The notes beneath the pieces were generated by a model, which made no database searches, was not told the origin of the DNA, and saw nothing but the letters and a program-made list of their open reading frames with translations. From Saprospirales bacterium (lineage in GTDB: Bacteria; Bacteroidota; Bacteroidia; Chitinophagales; Saprospiraceae), in contig RECS01000105.1 of assembly GCA_007693915.1 (NCBI GenBank), positions 1 to 64,000 of the forward strand: a stretch of DNA of 64,000 nt, given 5' to 3'. The translations under genes and the position numbers were made by a program. Positions 53,300 through 61,380 of this stretch are shown piece after piece (position 1 is the stretch's first letter; each line of letters starts with the position of its first letter).

Positions 53300-54634
53300 A
53301 TGAGTACAATCTTAGTTATTGGTGCCGGAAGGTCTTCCTCTGCACTCATCAATTATTTATTGGATCAATGCAGTAGAAACAACTGGCAGCTTATTGTTGC
53401 TGACATGGATCTCGAAATGGCAAAGGCCCGAATAGGTAATAATGCTGTAGGTAAAGCAGTTCAGGTGGATATAATGGATATCAATTCCAGAAGAGAGTTG
53501 ATCAAAGAGTCTGATTTGGTAATTTCACTTTTGCCGGCTTTCTTACATACCAAAGTAGCAAGAGATTGTCTGGAATATAGCAAGCATCTGGTTACAGCTA
53601 GTTATGTTTCTTCAGAAATGCATGAGCTGGCGGAAAAGGCCCGAAATAAAGGTTTGATGTTTATGGGTGAAATGGGTCTTGATCCCGGAATTGACCATAT
53701 GTCAGCCATGGAAAAACTAGATGAAATCAAGGCTGATGGGGGCAATGTTCATTCTTTCAAGTCCTATACCGGTGGATTGATTGCTCCTGAATCCGACGAC
53801 AATCCCTGGCACTATAAATTTACCTGGAACCCCAGAAATGTGATACTAGCAGGACAGGGTACAGCACAGTTTTTAAAAAACGGCAGGTTTAAGTATATTC
53901 CATATAACAGATTATTTACCCGTTACGATCTGGTGGATATTCAGGGTATGGGATCCTATGAAATGTATCCCAACAGAGATTCTCTTTTGTATCGCTTTGC
54001 CTATAATATTGAGGATATCCCTACTATAATCAGAGGAACTTTAAGACACAAAGGCTTTTGCGATGCCTGGAACGTTTTTATAAGGCTTGGATTGACAGAC
54101 GATACTTACCCTATTGTGAACAGTGAATATTTGACTTACAAAGAATTTGTTCAGGCCTATCTGCTTGATGATTCCAACCGCCCTCTAGTTGAAAAAGTTG
54201 CTGATTTTATAGGTGTTCATAAGCATTCAGAGGTAATGAAAAAGATAGAGTGGACAGGCTTGTTCAGCGATGAAAAAATTGGCATCTCAAATGCCACACC
54301 TGCTAAAATTCTTGAACATCTTTTAAGAGGTAAATGGAATCTAAAACCAGAGGATAAGGATATGATCATCATGCAGCATGAATTTGAATACACCTTGGGT
54401 GATAAAGCTAAAAAGTTAACTTCTACCATGATTCTTAAAGGTGAAAATGCTGAGGATACTGCCATGAGCAAACTGGTGGGATTGCCTTTGGCTATATTTG
54501 TCACTTTATTTCTTAAAGGTACTCCTTTTTCTACGGACTCAAGTATTCCGGTAAAACGAGAGATTTATGCTCCAGTACTCAAAGAGCTTGAAGAGCATGG
54601 AGTTATTTTTAAGGAGAAGATTGAGGATATGTAG
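53300..54634 (+). CDS. Saccharopine dehydrogenase (LYS9/SDH-like)
   Basis: 444 residues. Rossmann start STILVIGAGRSSSALINYLLDQCS, DLVISLLPAFLHTKVARDCLEYSKHLVTASYVSSEMHELAEKARNKGLMFMGEMGLDPGIDHMSAMEKLDEI (saccharopine dehydrogenase core) and a substrate region GGNVHSFKSYTGGLIAPESDDNPWHYKFTWNPRNVILAGQG (the family's Y-x-G-x-L/P-A-P-x-x-x-x-x-P-x-x-Y-K-x-x-W). It corresponds to the glutamate-forming SDH half of animal and plant LKR/SDH, producing aminoadipate semialdehyde. The partner LYS1-like reductase is at 27178. Cytoplasmic. Confidence 0.88.
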   Translation: MSTILVIGAGRSSSALINYLLDQCSRNNWQLIVADMDLEMAKARIGNNAVGKAVQVDIMDINSRRELIKESDLVISLLPAFLHTKVARDCLEYSKHLVTASYVSSEMHELAEKARNKGLMFMGEMGLDPGIDHMSAMEKLDEIKADGGNVHSFKSYTGGLIAPESDDNPWHYKFTWNPRNVILAGQGTAQFLKNGRFKYIPYNRLFTRYDLVDIQGMGSYEMYPNRDSLLYRFAYNIEDIPTIIRGTLRHKGFCDAWNVFIRLGLTDDTYPIVNSEYLTYKEFVQAYLLDDSNRPLVEKVADFIGVHKHSEVMKKIEWTGLFSDEKIGISNATPAKILEHLLRGKWNLKPEDKDMIIMQHEFEYTLGDKAKKLTSTMILKGENAEDTAMSKLVGLPLAIFVTLFLKGTPFSTDSSIPVKREIYAPVLKELEEHGVIFKEKIEDM

Positions 54635-54735
54635 CGGGAGAAGTAGGTTTGATGTGTTTGAGAAGAAATTGTTTCTTCGAGTGAAAAGTATTAAAATTAG
54701 TCATATAATTTAAAGCCTGAACTTTTGTGATTCTA

Positions 54736-55175
54736 TTATTTTCCGGGAAGAAAAATATTTGTATTAAATATTTTTACCATTTTCCTAAGGATTTGAATGA
54801 CTTCCTTTTCACTCATTTCTATGACCGTAGCAATAAATTTAATTTCTTGCCCAAGATCATACATTTTAAGTATCAAATTTTGTCTTTCTTCTTGTCTCTT
54901 CTTATGCTTTCCTTTTAGGGATACGGTTTCTAATGCACTATTTGAAATCCGGACATTGGTTAAATATTCATCGTATTGTTGTTTAGTGGTTGCGTCCATT
55001 TTGTCGTAATTTAATTTTTCATTTAATTGACTAAGTCTCTTTGCTCTATATTTTTTAGGCAAGTTAGTATTTTTTAAAAAATAAATCCATTCGTCCAGTG
55101 AAGTTATTGCAATATCATCAAAATTGTTAACTTATTTCAAGTACCCTTCAGGAAAAATTTCAGAAGGGTATTCAC
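54736..55175 (-). pseudogene. C-terminal remnant of an Rpn/PD-(D/E)XK family transposase-like nuclease
   Basis: The frame reads (upstream of a TAA) CEYPSEIFPEGYLK-stop-VNNFDDIAITSLDEWIYFLKNTNLPKKYRAKRLSQLNEKLNYDKMDATTKQQYDEYLTNVRISNSALETVSLKGKHKKRQEERQNLILKMYDLGQEIKFIATVIEMSEKEVIQIL. This follows the second half of Rpn/PD-(D/E)XK transposase-like proteins: DEWIYFLKN, a YxxYL...S-x-L-E-T helix, a basic linker (normally E/G-rich) and a final short HTH-like helix (I-A-x-x-x-x-x-S-x-x-E-V). The catalytic N-terminus is missing and a stop interrupts it. The track ORF begins at a TTG well inside. Confidence 0.65.
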
Positions 55176-55379
55176 AAGAGAACTTCTTTTTTTAAACCCA
55201 ACTACTTATCTACTTGATCCTATTTAAACATCCAGAATTCAAGCTATTGGTTTAATTAATTTTTTGAAAGCTTTTTATCCTTTCATCTGACAAAGGAGAT
55301 TTTTATAAATAACCATCAGCTTTTCAAAAAAATGTTCAATTTTGTATTCTATTTTAATAGTATTGGGGCTAAACACTGA

Positions 55380-56717
55380 ATGAATAAAAGCAAGTACATA
55401 AAAAAAATCTTCTCCTCCTCCACAGATGTCAATGCTATGCAAACGGCGGCTTTTATCCGCTTTGCGCTGGTATGGGCGATTTATATCGCTTTGGCTCAAT
55501 CCGATACTCCACTTGAATGGATTGGAAGGTATGAGTTGTTCATTTTTTTGGCAAATCTATTTGCATTTGCGCTTCTCAACGGTGGAAAAAATGCAGTGCT
55601 CAATTACGACTTTGGGGAAGATGACGAAAAATTATCTGCACTTTTGGCAGGTGCTTTTGTAGTTTTCTCGGCTGCTGGCATTCTATTATCCACTATATTT
55701 TTGTTGGTGAGTTTGTGGCATGAATCCATTCCATCACTCTCAGGAATGGTGGATTTTCGCTACTATTTGGCAGCTTTTATTTTTCTTTTGGTTTCCTCCT
55801 CTGTACTTGATTTTTTTCTTTTACTAAAGAAAAGGTTTAAGTGGATCATAAGTCAGGCCGTGTTTTTCAACGCATTAACGGTAGTGGCAGTCATTGTGGC
55901 TGTGATTTATTTCAAGAGTCTTGAATTGGCCTTTTTGCTGATGGCTGTAGTTTTGTTTTTACAGACCGTATTGGTTTTGATGTTTTGTAGGTCGGGCTTT
56001 AGGCAGTTGTATTTATTTGATTTTACCTCTTTTTTGAAAAAAGGTTTTTTGCCCTTGACTTTATTTGCCCTATTGGGTGGATTATCCAATTATATTGATG
56101 GATTTTTGGTGCTCATTCTATCGGGATCGGAGGAGTTGTTCGCCGTATTTCGATATGGAGCAAGAGAGTTGCCCGTTTCAGTTTTGCTAACGGGGGGGCT
56201 AGTCAGTGCCATGGTTCCGCTCGCAGTGAGCGACAAGTTATTGGCTTCACAAAAACTTAAACGAGAAATGGCCACTTTGTATCATCAACTCTTTCCCCTC
56301 ACCATTGGTCTTGTGCTGCTGAGTCCATGGATTTATCCCTTGGTTTTTAGCTCAGATTTTGCAGCCTCAGCCGGAATTTTTAATATTTATCTGCTACTAT
56401 TATTCAGTCGACTGTTGATGCCTCAGGTATATCTTTACGCTTTTAAGAAAAACAAGATTTTGTTGATTGCTGCAGGCATCGAGATAGTAGTAAATTTCAG
56501 TCTCAGTTTGTGGTGGTATTCATTGTATGGAATATATGGTATCGCCTGGGCATCAGTAATCGCTTATATGTCCTCTAAATGCGTGATGCTGTATTATCTT
56601 TCAGTCAAAGAAAAAATTGAGATTAAGGAGCTGGTTCTCGTGCGTCCATATTTTATTTATGGATTGGTATTGGTCCTAGCTTATTTGATTTCATTGCTTT
56701 ATACCACGCCCATATAG
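55380..56717 (+). CDS. Polysaccharide flippase-like membrane protein (MATE/Wzx superfamily)
   Basis: 445 residues, about 12-14 TM helices covering nearly the whole protein (FIRFALVWAIYIALAQS, LFIFLANLFAFALLNGG, LLAGAFVVFSAAGILLSTIFLLVSLW, FFNALTVVAVIVAVIYF, etc.). FLPLTLFALLGGLSNYIDGFLVL and FRYGARELPVSVLLTGGLVSAMVPL resemble the MOP superfamily core (flippases for lipid-linked oligosaccharides). No glycosyltransferase neighbours, so the substrate is unclear. prmC follows by 8 nt on the same strand. Confidence 0.75.
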   Translation: MNKSKYIKKIFSSSTDVNAMQTAAFIRFALVWAIYIALAQSDTPLEWIGRYELFIFLANLFAFALLNGGKNAVLNYDFGEDDEKLSALLAGAFVVFSAAGILLSTIFLLVSLWHESIPSLSGMVDFRYYLAAFIFLLVSSSVLDFFLLLKKRFKWIISQAVFFNALTVVAVIVAVIYFKSLELAFLLMAVVLFLQTVLVLMFCRSGFRQLYLFDFTSFLKKGFLPLTLFALLGGLSNYIDGFLVLILSGSEELFAVFRYGARELPVSVLLTGGLVSAMVPLAVSDKLLASQKLKREMATLYHQLFPLTIGLVLLSPWIYPLVFSSDFAASAGIFNIYLLLLFSRLLMPQVYLYAFKKNKILLIAAGIEIVVNFSLSLWWYSLYGIYGIAWASVIAYMSSKCVMLYYLSVKEKIEIKELVLVRPYFIYGLVLVLAYLISLLYTTPI

Positions 56718-56725
56718 TTTTTTTT

Positions 56726-57553
56726 ATGCAAAAAAAGTATTTAAAATCTTTGGAGGAAGTTTTTGATAAAAGAGAAGCTAAAGCCATGATTCGTGCCCTG
56801 TTGGAAGATCTTGAATGGGATGGATTGCCCTGCATTCAATTAGCTGAAAAAGATCAAGAGAAGTTGTTGGAATCTGCTGTTGCAAAAATTATTCAAGGTA
56901 TTCCGCTACAATACATAACTGGCAAGGCTAATTTTTACGGACGCTTTTTTAAGGTGGATGAAAACGTATTAATACCTCGGCCGGAGACTGAAGAATTAGT
57001 ATATTATGCCTTGAAAAAAATCCCTAAAAATGAACAACTCAATATTTTGGATGTTGGCACAGGCAGTGGTTGCATAGCCATTACCATTGCTATAGAAAGA
57101 CCTGATTTGACTGTTTATGCTCTTGAAGTTAGTCTCGAAGCCTTGGATATAGCGATGAAAAATGTAGAGAAATTGGGTGTCAAAAATATGAAGTTTATCC
57201 ACGCTGATTTTTTACATAATGACTCTTGGTTCATAGATTTACCGAAATTTGATGTTTTAATCAGCAATCCCCCTTATATATGTTCTAAAGAGAAAAATAA
57301 TATGAGTAAGTCTACTCTGGAAGAAGAACCCCATCTCGCACTTTTTGCTCCAGATAAAGATGTTTTGGCTTTCTACAGAATGATTGCAGAGTTGATGCCA
57401 GCAATCATGAATAAAAATTCCTATCTTTTTATGGAGATCAATGAATTCAGGTCAAAAGAAACAATGAAAGTTTTTGAAGAAATAGCGAAAAGGGTAAAGC
57501 TCATTCAGGATATGCAGGGAAAGGATCGGATGCTGGAAGTAAAAGTTAATTAG
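56726..57553 (+). CDS. prmC: Peptide chain release factor glutamine methyltransferase
   Basis: 275 residues. IPLQYITGKANFYGRFFKVDENVLIPRPETEELV is the HemK/PrmC N-terminal substrate segment; ILDVGTGSGCIAITIAIERPDLTVYALEVS is the SAM motif I; FDVLISNPPYIC carries the NPPY catalytic motif that methylates the Gln of the GGQ loop of RF1/RF2. Length normal. Located directly after the flippase. Confidence 0.96.
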   Translation: MQKKYLKSLEEVFDKREAKAMIRALLEDLEWDGLPCIQLAEKDQEKLLESAVAKIIQGIPLQYITGKANFYGRFFKVDENVLIPRPETEELVYYALKKIPKNEQLNILDVGTGSGCIAITIAIERPDLTVYALEVSLEALDIAMKNVEKLGVKNMKFIHADFLHNDSWFIDLPKFDVLISNPPYICSKEKNNMSKSTLEEEPHLALFAPDKDVLAFYRMIAELMPAIMNKNSYLFMEINEFRSKETMKVFEEIAKRVKLIQDMQGKDRMLEVKVN

Positions 57554-57597
57554 TGTTGATTGGACCCTGTTAAAAGGTTACTCTGTAAAGCTTTCTG

Positions 57598-57915
57598 TTA
57601 ATCTTCCTCACTAATTTCCTGAAGAGATTGAAATAGTTCTCGGTAGGCGTGATTGTCTTGAAGCTTTTGGGCAACCAAGAGCCCAGCCCGGTAAATTTGA
57701 ATAGCATTTTCTCTTTTGTTTAATTTTTCCAAAACTCCTCCGTAATGATAGTAGGTACCCACATAATCAGGGTGTTTTTCCATGAGTTGATCGTACTTTT
57801 TCATAGCAGTTTGAAGTTGTCCCTTGTTCTCCAACTCCTTTGCAATGGCATATAGAATAAAAGGATCGTTGGGGGATTCTTTTAGTAAATTTTCAAGTTG
57901 CTCAAGTCTGTCCAT
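57598..57915 (-). CDS. Small TPR protein
   Basis: 105 residues, cytoplasmic. Two TPR units: FILYAIAKELENKGQLQTAMKKYDQLMEKHPDY and VGTYYHYGGVLEKLNKRENAIQIYRAGLLVAQKLQD (W/Y-x-x-x-G-x-x-L..Y-x-x-A pattern), then an acidic tail. Widespread small TPR proteins of this kind have no fixed function. Minus strand, convergent with prmC, divergent from etfB. Confidence 0.75.
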   Translation of the reverse strand: MDRLEQLENLLKESPNDPFILYAIAKELENKGQLQTAMKKYDQLMEKHPDYVGTYYHYGGVLEKLNKRENAIQIYRAGLLVAQKLQDNHAYRELFQSLQEISEED

Positions 57916-58010
57916 TATATAGCTTGTTTTTCCATAGTTTAAAATTGAATTCGGAAGATAAAGTTATTCAACTTAGCACCAAAAAGACAGATAAATTGAA
58001 ACAATACCGA

Positions 58011-58018
58011 TATATTTG
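58011..58018 (+). promoter_or_regulatory. -7 box TATATTTG for etfBA
   Basis: TAnnTTTG match 33 nt before the etfB ATG. Confidence 0.5.
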
Positions 58019-58051
58019 CATTGCAATTATATAAAAAAAATTTGATCTAAA

Positions 58052-58792
58052 ATGAATATACTTGTTTGTGTTAGTAAAACGCCTGACACTACTGCAAAGG
58101 TAGATTTTATCGGTGATGCTAAAAAGTACAATGAGGAAGGGAAACAGTTCATCATGAATCCTTACGATGAATGGTATGCGTTGGTAAGAGCAATGGAGTT
58201 AAAAGAAAGCAACGGCGGTGAAGTAACTATTATCAACGTTGGTCCTGCTTCAAACGATCCCATTCTAAGAAAGGGGCTTGCTATCGGTGCGGATAAAGCT
58301 ATTCGCGTAGATGCTGAAGATACGGATGCTTTTTTTGTTGCTTCCCAAATTGCTGCTTATGCAGTTGATAACGGTTTTGATTTGATTTTTTGCGGAAAAG
58401 AAACCATCGATTACAATGGAAGTTTAGTTGGAAGCATGGTCGCTGAATTATTAAATCAACCTTTTATTTCCTATGCAAGTAAGATGGAGTATACAGATGG
58501 CACAGCAATAGTGAACAGGGACATAGAGGGAGGAATAGAGGTACTAAAACTAAAGACCCCATTTGTACTTAGTGCTGCGAAAGGACTTGCTGAGCAGAGA
58601 ATTCCCAATATGCGTGGAATCATGATGGCAAAAAGAAAACCATTGGATGTGATTCCTGCCGTTGATGCAGGTAGTGGTCTGAGTATTGAAAAATTTGAAT
58701 TACCGGCTGATAAGGGGTCTGTAAAAATGGTAGATCCGAATGATATGGATGAGTTAGTTAGGTTACTACACGAAGAGGCTAAAATTATTTAA
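58052..58792 (+). CDS. etfB: Electron transfer flavoprotein subunit beta
   Basis: 246 residues. NILVCVSKTPDTTAKVDF at the start, IMNPYDEWYALVRAMELKESNGGEVTIINVGPASNDPILRKGLAIGADKAIRVDA and FDLIFCGKETIDYNGSLVGSMVAELLNQPFISYA are the ETF-beta nucleotide-binding segments (AMP site), and LAEQRIPNMRGIMMAKRKPL closes the family core. With EtfA it accepts electrons from acyl-CoA dehydrogenases and passes them to ETF-quinone oxidoreductase. First gene of etfBA, followed by a nuclease gene. Confidence 0.96.
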   Translation: MNILVCVSKTPDTTAKVDFIGDAKKYNEEGKQFIMNPYDEWYALVRAMELKESNGGEVTIINVGPASNDPILRKGLAIGADKAIRVDAEDTDAFFVASQIAAYAVDNGFDLIFCGKETIDYNGSLVGSMVAELLNQPFISYASKMEYTDGTAIVNRDIEGGIEVLKLKTPFVLSAAKGLAEQRIPNMRGIMMAKRKPLDVIPAVDAGSGLSIEKFELPADKGSVKMVDPNDMDELVRLLHEEAKII

Positions 58793-58810
58793 AAGAAAAA
58801 AAGATAAATT

Positions 58811-59770
58811 ATGATATTGGTTTTTGCAGAAACTAAAGATGGAAAACTAAAGAAAAACGCTTTTGAACTTTCTTCATTAGCATCTAAAATAGCAGCTGAG
58901 TTGTCCACTCAAGCTGTAGCAGTTGTAGTAGGTGCATGTGATCAGCCACAAGAGATCGGTAAATACGGTATTTCAAAGGTTTTTCACTATGATAACAGCA
59001 GTTTGAATGATTTTGATGATTATGCTTATCGCGATGTCATAATCGGTTTGGCTGAAGAAATTGGAGCGCACTTAATATTGCTTTCTCATACAGCCATAGG
59101 GAAAGCCCTTTGTGGTCGACTTTCTGTTAGATACAAGGCAGATTGCATCAGTGCAATAAACGGACTTAGCGTTGAAAGTGGGCAAATTAAGTACATCAAG
59201 CCGGTTTTCAGTGGTAAAGCTTTTGCCCATTATTCATCCTCGGCTGAGCGGGTAGTAGCATCTCTTATTCCGAATTCTGTTTCATTTAGTGCTGGCGAGG
59301 GTAATGCAGAAGTGGAGAACAGATCAGATGCTGTTGAGCGTTCAGCTGTTGAAATTATCAAACGAGATGTGATAAGTGGTACGGTTCCATTACCTGAAGC
59401 AGAATTAGTGGTATCTGCGGGAAGGGGCATGAAAGGTCCTGAAAATTGGGGAATTGTTGATGAACTAGCGGATATATTGGGTGCGACAACAGCTTGTAGC
59501 CGCCCCGTATCTGATACCGGGTGGAGGCCTCATCACGAGCACGTAGGACAAACCGGTATTGCGATCAGACCTAATTTGTACATTGCTATAGGTATCAGTG
59601 GTGCTATACAGCATTTAGCAGGGGTCAATAATTCGAAGGTGATTGTCGTTATTAATAAGGACGCAGAAGCTCCTTTCTTCAAAGCTGCGGATTATGGAGT
59701 TTGTGGAGATTTGTTCGAAGTGGTTCCAAAATTAACTGAAGCCTTTAAACGTTTCAAAGCTGAGAATTGA
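58811..59770 (+). CDS. etfA: Electron transfer flavoprotein subunit alpha
   Basis: 319 residues. N-terminal alpha/beta domain, then the C-terminal FAD domain: LVVSAGRGMKGPENWGIVDELADILGATTACSRPVSDTGWRPHHEHVGQTG (R-G and S-R-P/x-V-D), IAIGISGAIQHLAGVNNSKVIVVINKDAEAPFFKAADYGVCGDLFEVVPKL (A-I-G-I-S-G-A-I-Q-H-x-x-G diagnostic). It forms the FAD-binding part of the EtfAB dimer. 18-nt gap after etfB. Length normal. Confidence 0.97.
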   Translation: MILVFAETKDGKLKKNAFELSSLASKIAAELSTQAVAVVVGACDQPQEIGKYGISKVFHYDNSSLNDFDDYAYRDVIIGLAEEIGAHLILLSHTAIGKALCGRLSVRYKADCISAINGLSVESGQIKYIKPVFSGKAFAHYSSSAERVVASLIPNSVSFSAGEGNAEVENRSDAVERSAVEIIKRDVISGTVPLPEAELVVSAGRGMKGPENWGIVDELADILGATTACSRPVSDTGWRPHHEHVGQTGIAIRPNLYIAIGISGAIQHLAGVNNSKVIVVINKDAEAPFFKAADYGVCGDLFEVVPKLTEAFKRFKAEN

Positions 59771-59797
59771 TTGCCTAAGGGCTGAAAAAGAAACTTT

Positions 59798-60400
59798 ATG
59801 AGTAAAATTGAATTGGAGATAGTTGCATTGTCACATAGCTTGAGTCAGTCTCATAACTATGCTGTAGTACTGGGAGAGAGGGACGGGAATCGCAGATTGC
59901 CAATTGTGATTGGTTCTTTTGAAGCTCAGGCAATAGCTGTAGCGATGGAGCGAATGACGCCCAATCGACCACTTACTCATGATTTATTTAAAAATACCCT
60001 TGATACATTTGATATTGTGCTGAAGGAGGTTATCATCAATAAGTTGTATGACGGAATATTTTATGCCAGATTAGTTTGCGATAAAAAAGGTGAGATTTAT
60101 GAAATCGATGCCCGTACCTCCGACTCTTTGGCTATGGCGGTAAGATACAATTGTCCGATCTACACCTATGATTTTATTCTTGATGCCGCTGGTATTTCTT
60201 ATGATGAAGCACAAGGAGATGAAACAGAACAGGATGCTGGTTTTCAACCCAAATCAGGAAAGTCCAAGCCTTCTAATATGGCAGCTATGTCAACTCAGCG
60301 TTTAAAGGAAGTTCTTGATCAGTCCTTGAAAGAAGAAGATTACGAAAAGGCGGCAGAAATACGTGATGAGTTGAATAAAAGGAAGTCGGCAGGTTCTTAA
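59798..60400 (+). CDS. Bifunctional nuclease domain (DUF151) protein with UVR motif
   Basis: 200 residues. Residues ~1-130 match the BFN/DUF151 domain: IVALSHSLSQSHNYAVVLGERDGNRRLPIVIGSFEAQAIAVAMERMTPNRPLTHDLFKNTLDTF and YEIDARTSDSLAMAVRYNCPIYT (D-A-R-P/T-S-D-A/S-L-A-L). The end has a UVR coiled-coil motif: STQRLKEVLDQSLKEEDYEKAAEIRDELNKRK. Plant and bacterial BFN proteins hydrolyse RNA and DNA; the UVR motif may link it to Clp or Uvr partners. 27-nt gap after etfA, so perhaps in the same operon. MITE copy 2 starts 21 nt after the stop. Confidence 0.9.
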   Translation: MSKIELEIVALSHSLSQSHNYAVVLGERDGNRRLPIVIGSFEAQAIAVAMERMTPNRPLTHDLFKNTLDTFDIVLKEVIINKLYDGIFYARLVCDKKGEIYEIDARTSDSLAMAVRYNCPIYTYDFILDAAGISYDEAQGDETEQDAGFQPKSGKSKPSNMAAMSTQRLKEVLDQSLKEEDYEKAAEIRDELNKRKSAGS

Positions 60401-60421
60401 ATAAAGTCTCCTAATTTTTGA

Positions 60422-60597
60422 CCTGGATTATTCATCAGATTTCGCTACGAAAAGCAAAAATGTCAATAAAATTGGGAAGCGCAGAAGTTTTTTATCTGAA
60501 GGAATTGTAGCCCAATTTTGAGGATAACAAATTTCGAGCATTTTCAAGTATAGCCGACATTTTGTCTTTGCAGTAGAAATTTTATGAATAAATTAGG
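60422..60597 (-). mobile_element. MITE copy 2 (176 bp), inverted relative to copy 1
   Basis: Reverse complement of the element at 44597-44771, one base longer. Matching stretches include TGCGCTTCCCAATT (as AATTGGGAAGCGCA), GTAGCCCAATTTTGAGGATAA and AATTTCGAGCATTTTC. Ends are CCTGGATTATTCAT and ...ATGAATAAATTAGG, so the terminal repeat has decayed at the right end (CCTAATTTATT against CCCGGATTATT). No clear target duplication remains (TTGA left, TAAA right). It is in an intergenic gap and codes for nothing. Confidence 0.8.
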
Positions 60598-60735
60598 TAA
60601 AGAACCTAATTTAGTTGATTGTTCAGCAGAGTGCATTGAATATTTAACGGGTTTAGTTAGCACAACAGTTCAAGACCATTGCTAAAAAATTTTATCCCGA
60701 CAGTTGATTTGGAGAAAGATTTAAAAGGGTAATGA
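60598..60735. other. Intergenic remainder after MITE copy 2
   Basis: AT-rich, with no ORF or hairpin terminator recognised, between the MITE and the TlpA-like gene. Confidence 0.3.
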
Positions 60736-61233
60736 TTACTTTAAAATCTCTCTTATCTTCTCCTCTAATTCATATTCATCTCCAGGGACATATCCGGTAT
60801 GCGAATAAACAATATTTCCTTTTTGATCAATTAAAAAGCTTTGTGGTATGGTTTGAAAATTCAGCGCATTTTTAAGGTCCTGATTGGTATCGGTATAGAT
60901 AATAAATGGCCACCCGTTTTGTTGTACCATAGGTCTGACCCTTGATACAGCTCGTGAATCATCAATAGAAATGGCTACTATCTCAAGATCAAATTCCTCC
61001 TTCCAGTCCTCGTAAATATCAGTCAGTGCATCGAGTTCTCTCCGGCATGGTACACACCAGGTAGCCCAGAAAGTCATAAAAGTTATCTTGCCGTTTTCGG
61101 CGTGTTCAGTGATGTTTACAGATTGACCTTCAAGGGTTCTGACCTGTATTTCCGGCAATGTTCTTTGCCCGAATAATAATGAAGTGGAGAGCAATAAGAA
61201 AAAGATAATCAAAGAAGAATAAAGAAGTTTCAT
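60736..61233 (-). CDS. TlpA/ResA-type thiol-disulfide oxidoreductase
   Basis: 165 residues. Signal or anchor MKLLYSSLIIFFLLLSTSLLFGQ, then a thioredoxin fold: GKITFMTFWATWCVPCRRELDAL (active site C-V-P-C), LEIVAISIDDSRAVSRVRPMVQQNGWPFIIYTDTNQDLKNALNFQTIPQSFLIDQKGNIVYSHTGYVPGDE. Faces the periplasm; reduces disulfides, for example in apocytochrome maturation or in envelope proteins. Divergent from the DUF6029/Omp28 genes; the Omp28-like neighbour is also thioredoxin-like. Confidence 0.93.
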   Translation of the reverse strand: MKLLYSSLIIFFLLLSTSLLFGQRTLPEIQVRTLEGQSVNITEHAENGKITFMTFWATWCVPCRRELDALTDIYEDWKEEFDLEIVAISIDDSRAVSRVRPMVQQNGWPFIIYTDTNQDLKNALNFQTIPQSFLIDQKGNIVYSHTGYVPGDEYELEEKIREILK

Positions 61234-61380
61234 CGATACAATTTTTATTTAAAAATTTAAAAACGTAAAGCTAAATAACTTACTAGACTTAATCTTTATT
61301 TTAAAAAAACTTTTCCTGACATTAATATACAAAGGTCATTTTTTTATCTTCACCCTTTGAAATAATTAAAGTTACTGTAG

